A DNA stretch of 41,506 nucleotides from an uncultured Lachnospiraceae bacterium (GTDB taxonomy: Bacteria; Bacillota; Clostridia; Lachnospirales; Lachnospiraceae): assembly GCA_900318375.1 (NCBI GenBank), contig ONKG01000019.1:1-41506 (forward strand), read 5' to 3'. The stretch's first letter is position 1; each line of letters starts with the position of its first letter. The notes beneath the pieces were generated by a model. The model saw only the letters and a list, made by a program, of their open reading frames with translations, did no database searches and was not told where the DNA came from. Made by a program: the position numbers and the translations under genes. Positions 7,444-15,502 of the stretch are shown here, in pieces.

Positions 7444-7476
7444 GCCCCCGCTCCGGCAGCTGTCCGTAACGGGGGC
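7444..7476 (-). terminator. Probable terminator after prs
   Basis: A stem GCCCCCG (7444-7450) pairs with CGGGGGC (7470-7476), 43 bp after the prs stop. On the minus strand it is followed by TTTC and then MITE B's target duplication, so the U-tract is short; the insertion may have altered it. Confidence 0.5.
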
Positions 7477-7519
7477 AATGATCATCTACGTTCAAAAGTA
7501 GTCTCTGTGCCGGGCCGCA

Positions 7520-8749
7520 TTACTCTGCGGAAACTGTTCCGGCACTCTCAAGGGATTTTCTCTCTCGCGCGTTATAGGCTGTCAGGATCTCACGGATTTT
7601 CTCGGTCTGTACCTTGATACCGGAAATCGCCGCGTCATGATTGAAATAATCGATGATCGTAGCGATATATTTGCTCATATCCGCCATGGCGAACCAGGGT
7701 TTGTCCAGCAGTTCCTGGGGCAGATAGGTGAGGTTGGTGGTGACCAGCTTGTCAAACCAGCCTTCCTCATAGGCTTTGTCAAAGGCTTCGAGTCCGTCTG
7801 TGAACAGTCCGAAGGTCGTGCATACGAAGACGCGTCCCGCGTGCATTTTCTCTTTGAGCTGGCGGGAAGTGTCCAGCATGCTGCCGCCGGAGGAAATCAT
7901 ATCGTCGATGATGATCGCATCCTTGCCGTCGAGCTTTGTTCCCAGGAACTCATGCGCAACGATGGGGTTCTTGCCGCCCACGATCTTTGAATAGTCGCGG
8001 CGTTTATAGAACATTCCGGTATCGGCACCGATGACGTTGGCAAAATAGACGGTCCTGTCCAGAGCGCCTTCATCCGGGCTGATGACCACGACGTGATCCT
8101 TGTCGACCTGAAGATCATCACAGGTGTCAAGCAGAGCGTTCAGGAACTGGTAGGGAGATACGAAATTGTCAAAGTTGTCCAGCGGTGAGACGCTGGCGAT
8201 TCTGGGGTCATGTGCATCGAAGGTGATGAAATTATTGACTCCCATGTTGAAAAGCTCTCCGAGCATCAGAGCTGCGTCGAGTGACTCCCGCGAGCTGCGG
8301 TGGTGCTGACGGCCTTCATAGAGGAAGGGCATGATCACAGTGATCCGCCGGGCCTTGCCCTGGATCGCGGCGATCACCCTCTTGAGATCCTGGAAATGAT
8401 CATCGGGAGACATGTGATTGACAAAGCCGTTCATCTCATAGGTGACGGTCCAGTTCATCACATCCACAAGAATGAACACATCCTTGCCGCGGGCAGATTC
8501 CCGTAATACGGCTCTGCCCTCTCCGGTCTGAAAACGCTCCAGATTGACTTCCATCAGATAACTGTCCTGATAATAGTCTTCACGGTGGGGGACCATTTTG
8601 CCTGTTTCGTCGGCAAGTCTGCGGAACGCAGAGATATAGCTGCTCACCTTTTCTCCCATATCTTTCGCTGACGGGAGCGCGATGATCGCGAGAGGGGCAA
8701 CCGGCATACTTCTGTCAAGCTGCTGATTAAGTGATCGATCTAAAGCCAT
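7520..8749 (-). CDS. prs: Ribose-phosphate pyrophosphokinase (PRPP synthase), long clostridial form
   Basis: This enzyme makes PRPP from ribose 5-phosphate and ATP, feeding purine, pyrimidine, NAD, histidine and tryptophan synthesis. At 409 aa it is longer and more diverged than the classical ~315-aa Prs. The family features are present: a DAHD metal/active-site motif (about 178-181), the loop KRRDYSKIVGGKNP (about 249-262), and the PRPP-binding motif IIDDMISSGGSMLD (about 280-293). I chose the ATG at 8749 because AAGGAG lies 6 nt upstream; a frame extension to 8800 has no ribosome site. It is monocistronic between a candidate promoter at 8837 and the hairpin at 7444. The activity is inferred from motifs; sequence alone does not prove substrate. 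Confidence 0.88.
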   Translation of the reverse strand: MALDRSLNQQLDRSMPVAPLAIIALPSAKDMGEKVSSYISAFRRLADETGKMVPHREDYYQDSYLMEVNLERFQTGEGRAVLRESARGKDVFILVDVMNWTVTYEMNGFVNHMSPDDHFQDLKRVIAAIQGKARRITVIMPFLYEGRQHHRSSRESLDAALMLGELFNMGVNNFITFDAHDPRIASVSPLDNFDNFVSPYQFLNALLDTCDDLQVDKDHVVVISPDEGALDRTVYFANVIGADTGMFYKRRDYSKIVGGKNPIVAHEFLGTKLDGKDAIIIDDMISSGGSMLDTSRQLKEKMHAGRVFVCTTFGLFTDGLEAFDKAYEEGWFDKLVTTNLTYLPQELLDKPWFAMADMSKYIATIIDYFNHDAAISGIKVQTEKIREILTAYNARERKSLESAGTVSAE

Positions 8750-8762
8750 GAGCTCTCCTTCT

Positions 8763-8789
8763 CCGGCAGGTACAGCTGCGCACTGCCGG
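8763..8789 (-). promoter_or_regulatory. Hairpin in the prs leader
   Basis: A perfect 7-bp stem (CCGGCAG at 8763-8769, CTGCCGG at 8783-8789) with a 13-nt loop lies a few bases upstream of the prs ribosome-binding site, an arrangement like that before ilvB. Its role is unknown. Confidence 0.3.
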
Positions 8790-8836
8790 CAGATATACAA
8801 TATATTTCAGCCAAATAAATAATCAGAGACAAGGTT

Positions 8837-8865
8837 ATCATACCGTTTAGAGTCACAAAGCGCAA
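8837..8865 (-). promoter_or_regulatory. Candidate promoter of prs
   Basis: On the minus strand a weak -35 box TTGCGC (8865-8860) and a good -10 box TATGAT (8842-8837) are 17 bp apart. The start would be near 8830, giving a leader of about 80 nt that contains the hairpin at 8763-8789. Confidence 0.5.
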
Positions 8866-8874
8866 GCAGAAAAT

Positions 8875-8892
8875 CCCCGCGTCATACCGGGG
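8875..8892 (-). terminator. Weak candidate terminator after rnhB-yraN
   Basis: A 5-bp GC stem (CCCCG 8875-8879, CGGGG 8888-8892) is followed on the minus strand by ATTTTC. The rest of the 307-bp gap between prs and rnhB-yraN (8893-9056) shows only a short direct repeat GTGTAAATA and no gene. Confidence 0.35.
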
Positions 8893-9056
8893 TCTTCCGC
8901 CGCCTTCCGCGCCGGTCACACACATCCTGCAGGGATATGGATCACAAGGGGGCAGGCAGCCTCAAATACAGGGACTGCACAGGCATTTGCGGACAATGAA
9001 CGCTCCTGCCGGCAGAAAAGTGTAAATAGTGTAAATAACAGCCGTCGGCAGACAAG

Positions 9057-10184
9057 TCAGCGGATAAATGGAAAAGCGTCCCGGATCCAGCGAAGACTGG
9101 CATTTGTAACCGAGACCACGTCAAATCGCACAGGGATCTGCGTGTTCATATTCTTCCTGTGCAGATAGTACAGGGCAGTGCGGCAGATGCTGCGCTGTTT
9201 TTCGGCCGTGACTGCCTCTTCCGGCGTCCCGTATCTTCCGCTGCTGCGGAATTTTACTTCTATAAAGAGAAGCGTGCCGTCCTCTTCACCGATGATATCG
9301 ATCTCGCCGTCCCTGTCATGAAAGTTGCGTTCGAGGATCTTCACCCCTTTTTTCTGAAGGAAGCTCACCGCCTCTTCTTCTCCCCGTCGTCCTGTCTCGC
9401 GGCGGGAGGGATGTTCAGAAAAAAGCACCTCCGGCCCCGGGTCATTTTCTGCAGGAAAATCATCTTCTCCGCGCCGGATCCGGCCGGGGGATTTGCCGGC
9501 GCCCCCGGGACTTCCCGACAGGATCTTTCCCAGAAAGCTTCGGCGGTGGATGGGGCAGGGACCATATTCCCGGATCGCCTCACAGTGGGATTTTGTGCCG
9601 TAACCCTTGTGACCGGCAAAGCCGTAGACAGGGTATTTTTCATCCATTTCTTTCATATAAGTATCACGCGTGACTTTGGCGAGTATACTGGCCGCCGCAA
9701 CGGAGATACATTTGGCGTCTCCCTTGATGACCGGAACCTGCAGGATGTCTACTCCGGGGATCGTCACTGCGTCGTTGACGAGGACATTCGGGCGGAGGGA
9801 AAGCTGCCCGATTGCCGTTCGCATGGCTTCATAGGTCGCCTGGAGGATATTGATCTCATCGATCCGTTCGGGCGGCACCAGAACCACAGCCCAGGCCAGC
9901 GCCTTTTCCTTAATCTGTCCGAAAAGCACTTCTCTGCGCTTTTCAGTGACCTTTTTGGAATCGTTCAGATAGGGCAGCAGAAGGTCCTCCGGAAGGATGA
10001 CAGCGGCTGCCGCCACGGGACCTGCCAAGGGCCCGCGCCCCGCCTCGTCAATTCCGCAGATCAGGCCGTGTCCGCCCGCGCGGCGCACCGCCTCCAGTTC
10101 AAAATCACGCATCTGCTGTACCCGCGCAAGCTCCGCTGCCATGCGCGCTTCTTTTTTCTGCAGGGCTGTCTCTTTCTGTGTCAT
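9057..10184 (-). CDS. rnhB: Fusion of ribonuclease HII and YraN (UPF0102) nuclease-like domain
   Basis: The N-terminal half is RNase HII, which removes ribonucleotides from RNA-DNA hybrids: GIDEAGRGPLAGPV (about 44-57) carries the first catalytic acids, followed by NDSKKVTEKRR and HKGYGTKSH. The C-terminal ~120 residues are a YraN/UPF0102 domain, a restriction-endonuclease-like fold, with GRRGEEEAVSFL, RNFHDRDGEIDII and LLFIEVKFRSS holding the expected acidic and Lys residues. In most firmicutes these are adjacent separate genes; here a Gly/Pro/Arg-rich linker joins them in one 375-aa protein. I chose the ATG at 10184, with AGGAG 8 nt upstream and 4 nt after the rbgA stop. The in-frame extension to 10457 overlaps rbgA's repetitive tail and is a shadow. 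Confidence 0.92.
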   Translation of the reverse strand: MTQKETALQKKEARMAAELARVQQMRDFELEAVRRAGGHGLICGIDEAGRGPLAGPVAAAAVILPEDLLLPYLNDSKKVTEKRREVLFGQIKEKALAWAVVLVPPERIDEINILQATYEAMRTAIGQLSLRPNVLVNDAVTIPGVDILQVPVIKGDAKCISVAAASILAKVTRDTYMKEMDEKYPVYGFAGHKGYGTKSHCEAIREYGPCPIHRRSFLGKILSGSPGGAGKSPGRIRRGEDDFPAENDPGPEVLFSEHPSRRETGRRGEEEAVSFLQKKGVKILERNFHDRDGEIDIIGEEDGTLLFIEVKFRSSGRYGTPEEAVTAEKQRSICRTALYYLHRKNMNTQIPVRFDVVSVTNASLRWIRDAFPFIR

Positions 10185-10188
10185 CTGC

Positions 10189-11451
10189 TCATCTCCTGCG
10201 GCTTCCCGCGTCGTTTCTTCCCTTTGTTCCGCGTCCTCTGCCGGCGGATTTCCCGCTGCTTTTTCCAAAGGCATTTCCGCTGTTCCTGCCGGTGGTCTTT
10301 CCGCCGGTCCTGCCAATCGTTTTTCCCCCGGTCCTGCCGCCGGTTTTGCCGGCAGTATTTCCGGTGTTTTTCCGGGAATGATCAGAATAAGCTTCTCCGC
10401 TTTTCTTTCTGCGGTCGGCAGCAGCCTTTTTCTTGCCGGCTTCTTTTTCTGTTTCACTTTCCCGCGCGGAAGTATATGCCTGCCTCTCTTCTTCCATCTT
10501 CAGGGCATCCTGCGGTCTGTCCAGAGAAATGCGCCCGATCCTGCCGTTTTTGCAGTCATCGATCAGCATGGAAGCCGCCCGGTCCGCGTCGGGTTCTCCG
10601 CCCTTCATCAGAAGCCTGCGGGCAGCGGCGATTTTCAATAAGAGCGCGTAGCCGGGAGGAAGCATGGCCTCCTCTTCCGGGTCAGAAAAAACCGTCCCCT
10701 CCGCATCTTCTTCCTGATCAGAAGAATCCGCCGCCTCACCTTCCTGCAGCTCCTCCTGCGCAGCCTTTTCCTGCAGGTACTTTTGCTGCAGAACACCGGG
10801 ATATTCCTGTTCCAGATAGTCGATGAGCCAGACCGCAAGCTCCTGCTTGTCCAGCACTTCATCGCGGATCGCGCCCACCAGAGCCAGGCGCATGCCGATC
10901 ACCTGATTGTCAAATTTGGGCCAGAGGATTCCGGGTGTATCAAGAAGTTCCACATCTCCTCCCAGGCGGATCCACTGCTTGCCCCGTGTCACTCCGGGCT
11001 TGTTTCCTGTCTTTGTGCTCGCCCTGCCCGCAAAGGAATTAATAAAAGTGGATTTTCCGACATTGGGAATACCCGCCACCATCGCGCGCAGAGGTCTTCC
11101 GACGATACCGCGTGCACGGTCCCTGGCAATCTTTTCGCGGCCGGCCTCCTGAATGTAGCGCCGAACGACCTCGCCTGCCTTTCGTTCGCGGGCGTCGACA
11201 GCCACCGCCAGAATTCCCCTGCCGCGGAAATATTCTGTGAACTCCTCTGTCTTTGCCGGGTCCGCCAGATCCGCCTTGCAGAGAAGGACAACCCGTCCTT
11301 TGCCTGTGCAGAGGGCATCGATGTCAGGATTGCGGCTGCTCAGCGGGATCCTGGCATCCACAAGCTCGATCACAAGGTCCACGAGCCGGATGTTTTCCTC
11401 CATCATCCTCCTCGCCTTTGTCATATGTCCCGGATACCACTGTACATCCAT
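10189..11451 (-). CDS. rbgA: Ribosome-assembly GTPase RbgA (YlqF) with repetitive basic tail
   Basis: RbgA is a circularly permuted GTPase required for late 50S assembly. The protein starts MDVQWYPGHMTKARRMM, the canonical family start, at the ATG at 11451 with AGGAG upstream. Motif order is permuted as expected: DARIPLSSRNP (32-42), G4 at 58-61, G1 GIPNVGKS (127-134), KPGVTRG (151-157), G3 DTPG (171-174). Three things are unusual. G4 reads CKAD instead of NKAD (codon TGC). An acidic insert lies at about 228-262. A basic low-complexity tail of about 100 residues (320-420) with Gly-Lys-Thr-Gly-Gly-Arg repeats makes it 420 aa against the usual ~285. It lies directly upstream of rnhB-yraN; the lepB often found here is absent. 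Confidence 0.93.
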   Translation of the reverse strand: MDVQWYPGHMTKARRMMEENIRLVDLVIELVDARIPLSSRNPDIDALCTGKGRVVLLCKADLADPAKTEEFTEYFRGRGILAVAVDARERKAGEVVRRYIQEAGREKIARDRARGIVGRPLRAMVAGIPNVGKSTFINSFAGRASTKTGNKPGVTRGKQWIRLGGDVELLDTPGILWPKFDNQVIGMRLALVGAIRDEVLDKQELAVWLIDYLEQEYPGVLQQKYLQEKAAQEELQEGEAADSSDQEEDAEGTVFSDPEEEAMLPPGYALLLKIAAARRLLMKGGEPDADRAASMLIDDCKNGRIGRISLDRPQDALKMEEERQAYTSARESETEKEAGKKKAAADRRKKSGEAYSDHSRKNTGNTAGKTGGRTGGKTIGRTGGKTTGRNSGNAFGKSSGKSAGRGRGTKGRNDAGSRRR

Positions 11452-11495
11452 TTCCTGCTCTCCTGTCAAATCTTTCTGTGTTAATGAATCCTCCG

Positions 11496-11608
11496 GATCA
11501 TTTATGCCGGATCCATGCTGTCTAATCAATGATTTCAGAATCAATGCGGCCGGATTCATATTGTCTGATTCACTCTGTCAGATCCATGCTGCCGGATCCA
11601 TGCTGTCA
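11496..11608. repeat. Degenerate 14-bp tandem repeat upstream of rbgA
   Basis: Eight head-to-tail units of 14 bp (one is 15) with consensus near GATCCATGCTGTCA fill part of the rplS-rbgA gap. The four units at 11553-11608 are in exact 14-bp register and the last two differ at two positions. The period is not a multiple of three and the array lies outside the chosen CDS. Its effect is unknown; variable copy number between strains is possible. Confidence 0.75.
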
Positions 11609-11618
11609 TATATAGAAA

Positions 11619-11648
11619 GAGTGCCGTGCCTGAAACGGCACGGCACTC
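11619..11648 (-). terminator. Rho-independent terminator after rplS
   Basis: A perfect 12-bp stem (GAGTGCCGTGCC 11619-11630, GGCACGGCACTC 11637-11648) has a 6-nt loop and is followed on the minus strand by TTTCTATATAT. It separates rplS from rbgA. Confidence 0.8.
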
Positions 11649-11751
11649 CAAATGGTGACCATTGCTCGAATAAACCGGAAATGAAGAAGATCATCTATTG
11701 CGCGAAGATCATCATTTACGGTTCCTGCCGGAGCAGAAATCAGCCCGGTAA

Positions 11752-12114
11752 TTATTTCTTCCTGTCGTCGATTCTGGCTTTGACTTTCGCCTTCTTGCCG
11801 CTCAGGCCGCGAAGATAGAAGAGTTTCGCTCTTCTGACTTTACCTCTGCGGACAACATCAACTGCCTCAACATTGGGGGAGTGAATGGGCCATGTCTTCT
11901 CGACGCCGATACCGTTGGAGATTTTCCTGACGGTGAAAGTAGTCCTTGCGCCGCCGCCCTGGATCTTGATGACTGTGCCTTCGAAGATCTGTACTCTTTC
12001 TCTGGTACCTTCCTTGATACGGTTGTGAACGCGGACTGTGTCGCCTGTCGCGAACTGAGGAACCTCAGCCTTCAGCTGCTCTTTTTCCAGCTCTTTGATG
12101 ATTTCGAAATTCAT
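11752..12114 (-). CDS. rplS: 50S ribosomal protein L19
   Basis: L19 lies at the 30S-50S interface. The 120-aa protein matches the family over its whole length: [20 protein letters not shown] near the N-terminus, the [12 protein letters not shown] core, and the C-terminal [27 protein letters not shown] lies 6 nt before the ATG at 12114. In most clostridia it directly follows trmD; here the Pel locus separates them, so it must be expressed from the 232-bp region upstream or by read-through. Confidence 0.97.
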   Translation of the reverse strand: MNFEIIKELEKEQLKAEVPQFATGDTVRVHNRIKEGTRERVQIFEGTVIKIQGGGARTTFTVRKISNGIGVEKTWPIHSPNVEAVDVVRRGKVRRAKLFYLRGLSGKKAKVKARIDDRKK

Positions 12115-12346
12115 AATGATCTCCTTTCCACGCCGGACGTTCTTGCTCTTTCACATGCTCCGGAAACTCCGGACTCCCCTCAGGAGCCGCTTCCATCATC
12201 GCTTTTATAAATCATGCGGATGCTCTTCCTGTCATCCGTCCAGTCGGCAGAGGACCGTCTTAAGTGAACAGAATGCGCGGCATTTGCCGCAAAATAAAAT
12301 GCAACGTTAATAAACTACCACATCCGGCAGGATTGCGCAATACCTT
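12115..12346 (-). promoter_or_regulatory. Leader and promoter region of rplS
   Basis: This gap must hold the rplS expression signals, but I cannot assign a clean promoter; the best guess, TTGCGC with TAGTTT 17 bp later on the minus strand, is weak. Structured parts are a 14-bp palindrome GCGGCATTTGCCGC (12277-12290) and a branched inverted repeat closed by GCTCC (12157-12161) and GGAGC (12183-12187) near the ribosome site. An L19 autoregulatory leader is known in low-GC Gram-positives; whether this matches it needs a covariance-model search. Confidence 0.3.
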
Positions 12347-13717
12347 TTATCGTGATTTTTTGAATCTGTACACCTTGTGAATGCCCTCCCCGTTGGGAAG
12401 CACCCCCTTCTGCGCCAGGGTGATATGCTGCGTCCCGTCAGGGCTGTCAATGGAAAGACCGACAGAGTATCCTCTCAGCAGGTCTTTTGAGTAGGGGACC
12501 GTTCCGGTAACAGTGATCTCCTGTCCCGGAAGAAGTTCGGAGAGCTTCAGATCCAGGGTCTGAACACGTATACACTCCTTTTTTTTGTAGATGTACATAT
12601 TGACCGGCCAGTCCCAGTACATGGGAGCGGCACCTATATTATTGAAGGTAAAATGAAGCTGCAGATCATCTTTGAGAAAATCCATGGTCGTCTGCAGCCG
12701 GCTCAGATACAGACAGTATCCCATCTCACGCCGGATCATCTCGCTTCCGTTGGTCTGCTGCTGTTCCAGGTCCGGGCAGCCGGGGCCGATAAAAGTGAGA
12801 TGACAGCTGCGGGTCTGGCTGAGGGTATCCGACAGATTATCCAGCAGCAGCTGATCCATGGGGACAGTCTCTGCCATTCCGCCTCCGACAGGGGCCTTTG
12901 TCCATAGGAATGTCTGCTCATCCCCGGTCTCACGTGTCAGGCCCTGTATCTGCCACTGCCCTGTCGCCTGAGCATCGCCCAGGACATCCTTCCAGCTTCC
13001 GGCACCTTCCGCTCCGCTGTTCTCATCCGCGCAGGTCAGAAGCCGCAGGTCTTCATCGTCGGAAAAAGCTTCCGCATACTGTGCCTCATACTGCGCAAAA
13101 AGCGCCTGAGAGGGGGCCAGATCAGCAGCAGCCTGCGCCGTCTGAGTCCGGACACCGTTCTGACCGACGGAACCGATTTCCACATAAGAGACAAAATCGT
13201 CTTTTCTGCACCAGGAAGCCAGCGCTTCAATGGCATCCCTGTGCGCAGCCATAAAGGTCTCGTCCGCATAGTCGGGAGCATAGCCCTTTCCGGACGCGTC
13301 ATTATAATCGACACCGCGGGATATCTCGCAGAGCCAGTCCGGTACATCCCTGTGCTCCTTCTTTGAAGGAATGTCACAGACAAATCGAAGAACGGCGTGT
13401 TTTCCGCTCTTTTTATACTCCTCGATATGATATTTTGTCTCCACGCCCTCCTTGTCATAGATACCCTTCTGCGGTTCCCATTCCGAGAATGGCAGAAGAA
13501 TAAAGACCAGATCCGTGTCCCGGCAGTTCTCCTCTTCCTCCGCGCGGGGGGCGTAGCCCATGAGCGGATTCTCCGGTACACTTTCCGATGCGTCGTAAAG
13601 CACAATGTCATACAGCCGGTAACGGCCGGGCACAATATATAACAACAACCCCGCGATCAGGACCACCTGCACGGCGATCAGGATAAACGGGAGTTTTTTT
13701 CTGATAAAAGGTTTCAT
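12347..13717 (-). CDS. Membrane-anchored DUF4832-type (TIM-barrel glycosidase-like) protein, end of Pel locus
   Basis: A 456-aa protein with an N-terminal membrane anchor (about 9-29) and a large outside domain. ENPLMGYAPRAEE, then LVFILLPFSEWEPQKGIYD, resembles the first strands of the DUF4874/glycoside-hydrolase barrel ('NPLRG ... W..IEP.EG.YD'). The C-terminal ~110 residues, with FTFNNIGAAPMYWDWPVNMYI, resemble DUF4832, a beta domain usually fused to such barrels. It starts 57 bp after pelG in the same direction, so it is probably the last gene of the Pel operon. It could trim, bind or export the polymer, but no catalytic residues can be assigned with confidence. It is not one of the canonical Pel proteins I know. 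Confidence 0.6.
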   Translation of the reverse strand: MKPFIRKKLPFILIAVQVVLIAGLLLYIVPGRYRLYDIVLYDASESVPENPLMGYAPRAEEEENCRDTDLVFILLPFSEWEPQKGIYDKEGVETKYHIEEYKKSGKHAVLRFVCDIPSKKEHRDVPDWLCEISRGVDYNDASGKGYAPDYADETFMAAHRDAIEALASWCRKDDFVSYVEIGSVGQNGVRTQTAQAAADLAPSQALFAQYEAQYAEAFSDDEDLRLLTCADENSGAEGAGSWKDVLGDAQATGQWQIQGLTRETGDEQTFLWTKAPVGGGMAETVPMDQLLLDNLSDTLSQTRSCHLTFIGPGCPDLEQQQTNGSEMIRREMGYCLYLSRLQTTMDFLKDDLQLHFTFNNIGAAPMYWDWPVNMYIYKKKECIRVQTLDLKLSELLPGQEITVTGTVPYSKDLLRGYSVGLSIDSPDGTQHITLAQKGVLPNGEGIHKVYRFKKSR

Positions 13718-13774
13718 ACAAAAAACGCCTCGTCACATATCACTGCTGCTTTCACACCACAGAACCGCACAGCT

Positions 13775-15301
13775 TCATCGTCTCCGCGGCCGCACCGCCC
13801 TCTTTCTTCCGTCCTGAGGCAGGGGAGAAAACCTTGTCCTGCTGCTGTCCAGTCTCTTGTCAGTCCTGGTGAGAACATTTTCAAGGCAAGTAAAAAGTCC
13901 CCGGCCTGTCGAAGAAGCTGCTGCCTGTCTGCCCAGAAGCAGGTAGGGAAGACGCCTTGTAGACCACTCCAGACGCACCAGTGTGATGACAAAGTAGACG
14001 ATCGCTCCCGCCATAAAACCAAGTCCGAAATAAGCGGTATCGCCTTTTACAGCCTGCCAGATCGTGACTGTATTGGCCACAAGGGCAAAAGCTCCTGTCG
14101 CCGTCAGTGAACCTGTATAATCTTCGAAATAGAGGAGGATCAGCATCATTGCGTTGGCAATGGCATAGAGTCCGTAGCCCACGCAGAGTGTCCTGAAAAT
14201 GCCCTTGCCCAGGTCCATCATGCCCAGCGGAAGAATATCCATTATAAAACCGCCGAAGACTACGAAGAGAATGGTGCTGATGATCTGGCGGTATCCGCAG
14301 TAGACAAGTTCACGGCTGAGTACCTCGACCATTCTGTCCTCGGCCGCCTCTATGTCATTGATCGAACCGCCGTCATTGTAGAGACTATAGTATTGCCTGT
14401 ATTCCGGGTAAAAGCGCACCTCCACCGAGGTCACGAAACTGATGGTCGTGATCAGGATGGAGAAAAAGGCTGTCAGCGAGGGAATATCATAGCTCGGGGC
14501 GGCGTAAAACAGTCCCATGATCTTTCTGTGAAGCGGACCGAAGTACATGATCACAAGATGACCGTAAAGACCCAGGTTTACAAAAATACCTGTCAGAGCA
14601 AGCGCCCGGCATTTGTCAAACCACTGCAGATAAGTAAAGGGGCTCCCCTCTCCGTGGGGAAAATATCCCAGCATCAGCACGTAATACCATATGCTCATGA
14701 TCCCGTATGACAGGATCACACAGAACATCAGACTGAGCACTGTCCCGTGTCCGAAAAAGGCCAGGGCCAGGGCCAGCAGGAATCCCGTTAGCATAGAAGC
14801 CGCAAAGCCCATCGCGATCGAGCGGTAATCCTTAAGGGCAGACAGATAGTTCATCTGTGTCCATACTACGATCATAGTAAGAGCAAACCACATACTGACG
14901 ATCATGTAGACGGGCGGTATGCCCGAAAACAGCAGCACGATCCCGTATCCGACAAAGCAGAGGGGCAGCATGACTGCCAGCGCTCCGTAAAAGGAGGGCA
15001 TGACCCTCTCCTTCCTTCCCTCATAGAGCATATCCGAGATATATCTGGTGAGGATCATATTCATAAAGCTCGTCACAAACAGAGAGACCAGCAGACTGTA
15101 AGTGAGCATGCAGTTCATGATCTCTCTCTCTGCCTGGGGCATGCCGGCGACCTGCGAGACAAATGAGATCCCCAGCAGAAGGCACACACCCATGACCATG
15201 GGACCGATCGCCACCGCGCCTGCATAAGCATATGCCCGGCAAAGGTTGAGCATTCCTTTTTTCTGAAAAAGCCTGTTCAGACTAAAGCCTATCCCAGCCA
15301 T
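13775..15301 (-). CDS. pelG: Pel polysaccharide flippase-like membrane protein PelG
   Basis: PelG is a polytopic membrane protein of the MOP/Wzx-like superfamily thought to pass the growing Pel polymer across the membrane with PelD, PelE and PelF. This ~508-aa protein has about 12 hydrophobic segments and PelG-like stretches such as GIGFSLNRLFQKKG at the N-terminus and SVEVRFYPEYRQYYSLYN in the middle. A basic, Arg-rich tail of about 50 residues extends the C-terminus. The start is uncertain: the ATG at 15301 has GGAGG 13 nt upstream and matches the family N-terminus, whereas one at 15361 has no ribosome site. It follows pelF by 200 bp containing a hairpin. Confidence 0.85.
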   Translation of the reverse strand: MAGIGFSLNRLFQKKGMLNLCRAYAYAGAVAIGPMVMGVCLLLGISFVSQVAGMPQAEREIMNCMLTYSLLVSLFVTSFMNMILTRYISDMLYEGRKERVMPSFYGALAVMLPLCFVGYGIVLLFSGIPPVYMIVSMWFALTMIVVWTQMNYLSALKDYRSIAMGFAASMLTGFLLALALAFFGHGTVLSLMFCVILSYGIMSIWYYVLMLGYFPHGEGSPFTYLQWFDKCRALALTGIFVNLGLYGHLVIMYFGPLHRKIMGLFYAAPSYDIPSLTAFFSILITTISFVTSVEVRFYPEYRQYYSLYNDGGSINDIEAAEDRMVEVLSRELVYCGYRQIISTILFVVFGGFIMDILPLGMMDLGKGIFRTLCVGYGLYAIANAMMLILLYFEDYTGSLTATGAFALVANTVTIWQAVKGDTAYFGLGFMAGAIVYFVITLVRLEWSTRRLPYLLLGRQAAASSTGRGLFTCLENVLTRTDKRLDSSRTRFSPLPQDGRKRAVRPRRR

Positions 15302-15393
15302 CCTTTTTTGTCTTCCTCCAGCTTTCCGGCCCCGTCCTTGTCCCGCACGGGAGCCAATCATAAAATCATATCTTTATCGAACTGCCGGGAAAA

Positions 15394-15413
15394 CCGTCCG
15401 CCTTTTCAGACGG
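15394..15413 (-). terminator. Weak hairpin with short U-run between pelF and pelG
   Basis: CCGTC (15394-15398) pairs with GACGG (15409-15413); on the minus strand TTTT follows at once. The stem is only 5 bp, so it may act as a partial terminator that lowers pelG relative to pelF, or have no effect. Confidence 0.3.
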
Positions 15414-15455
15414 CAGGTTTCCTGCAGAAGTCCTTTGCAGCTCGTGAAAGCAGCG

Positions 15456-15489
15456 CCTTACAAGTACACGTACTTTCAGGGTCTCATGG
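15456..15489. mobile_element. Possible decayed short MITE copy
   Basis: CCTTACAAGTACACG here resembles one arm of the terminal hairpin of the MITE family (CCTTACATGTACACG at 7394-7408), but the other arm is not recognisable. Flanks AAGCAGCG and AAGCGGCC match at 6 of 8 positions, too weak to prove a target duplication. Confidence 0.25.
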
Positions 15490-15502
15490 AAGCGGCCGCA
15501 GC

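Noticed and set aside
10185-10457. In-frame upstream extension of rnhB by 91 codons
   Set aside because: It overlaps the repetitive tail of rbgA in another frame, has a Pro/Ala-rich composition typical of a shadow frame, and a proper ribosome site precedes the ATG at 10184.
9159-10826. Long plus-strand open frame opposite rnhB-yraN and rbgA
   Set aside because: It is antisense to two well-supported genes, and its Cys/Arg/Ser/Phe-rich composition has no family resemblance; GC-rich third positions open such frames.
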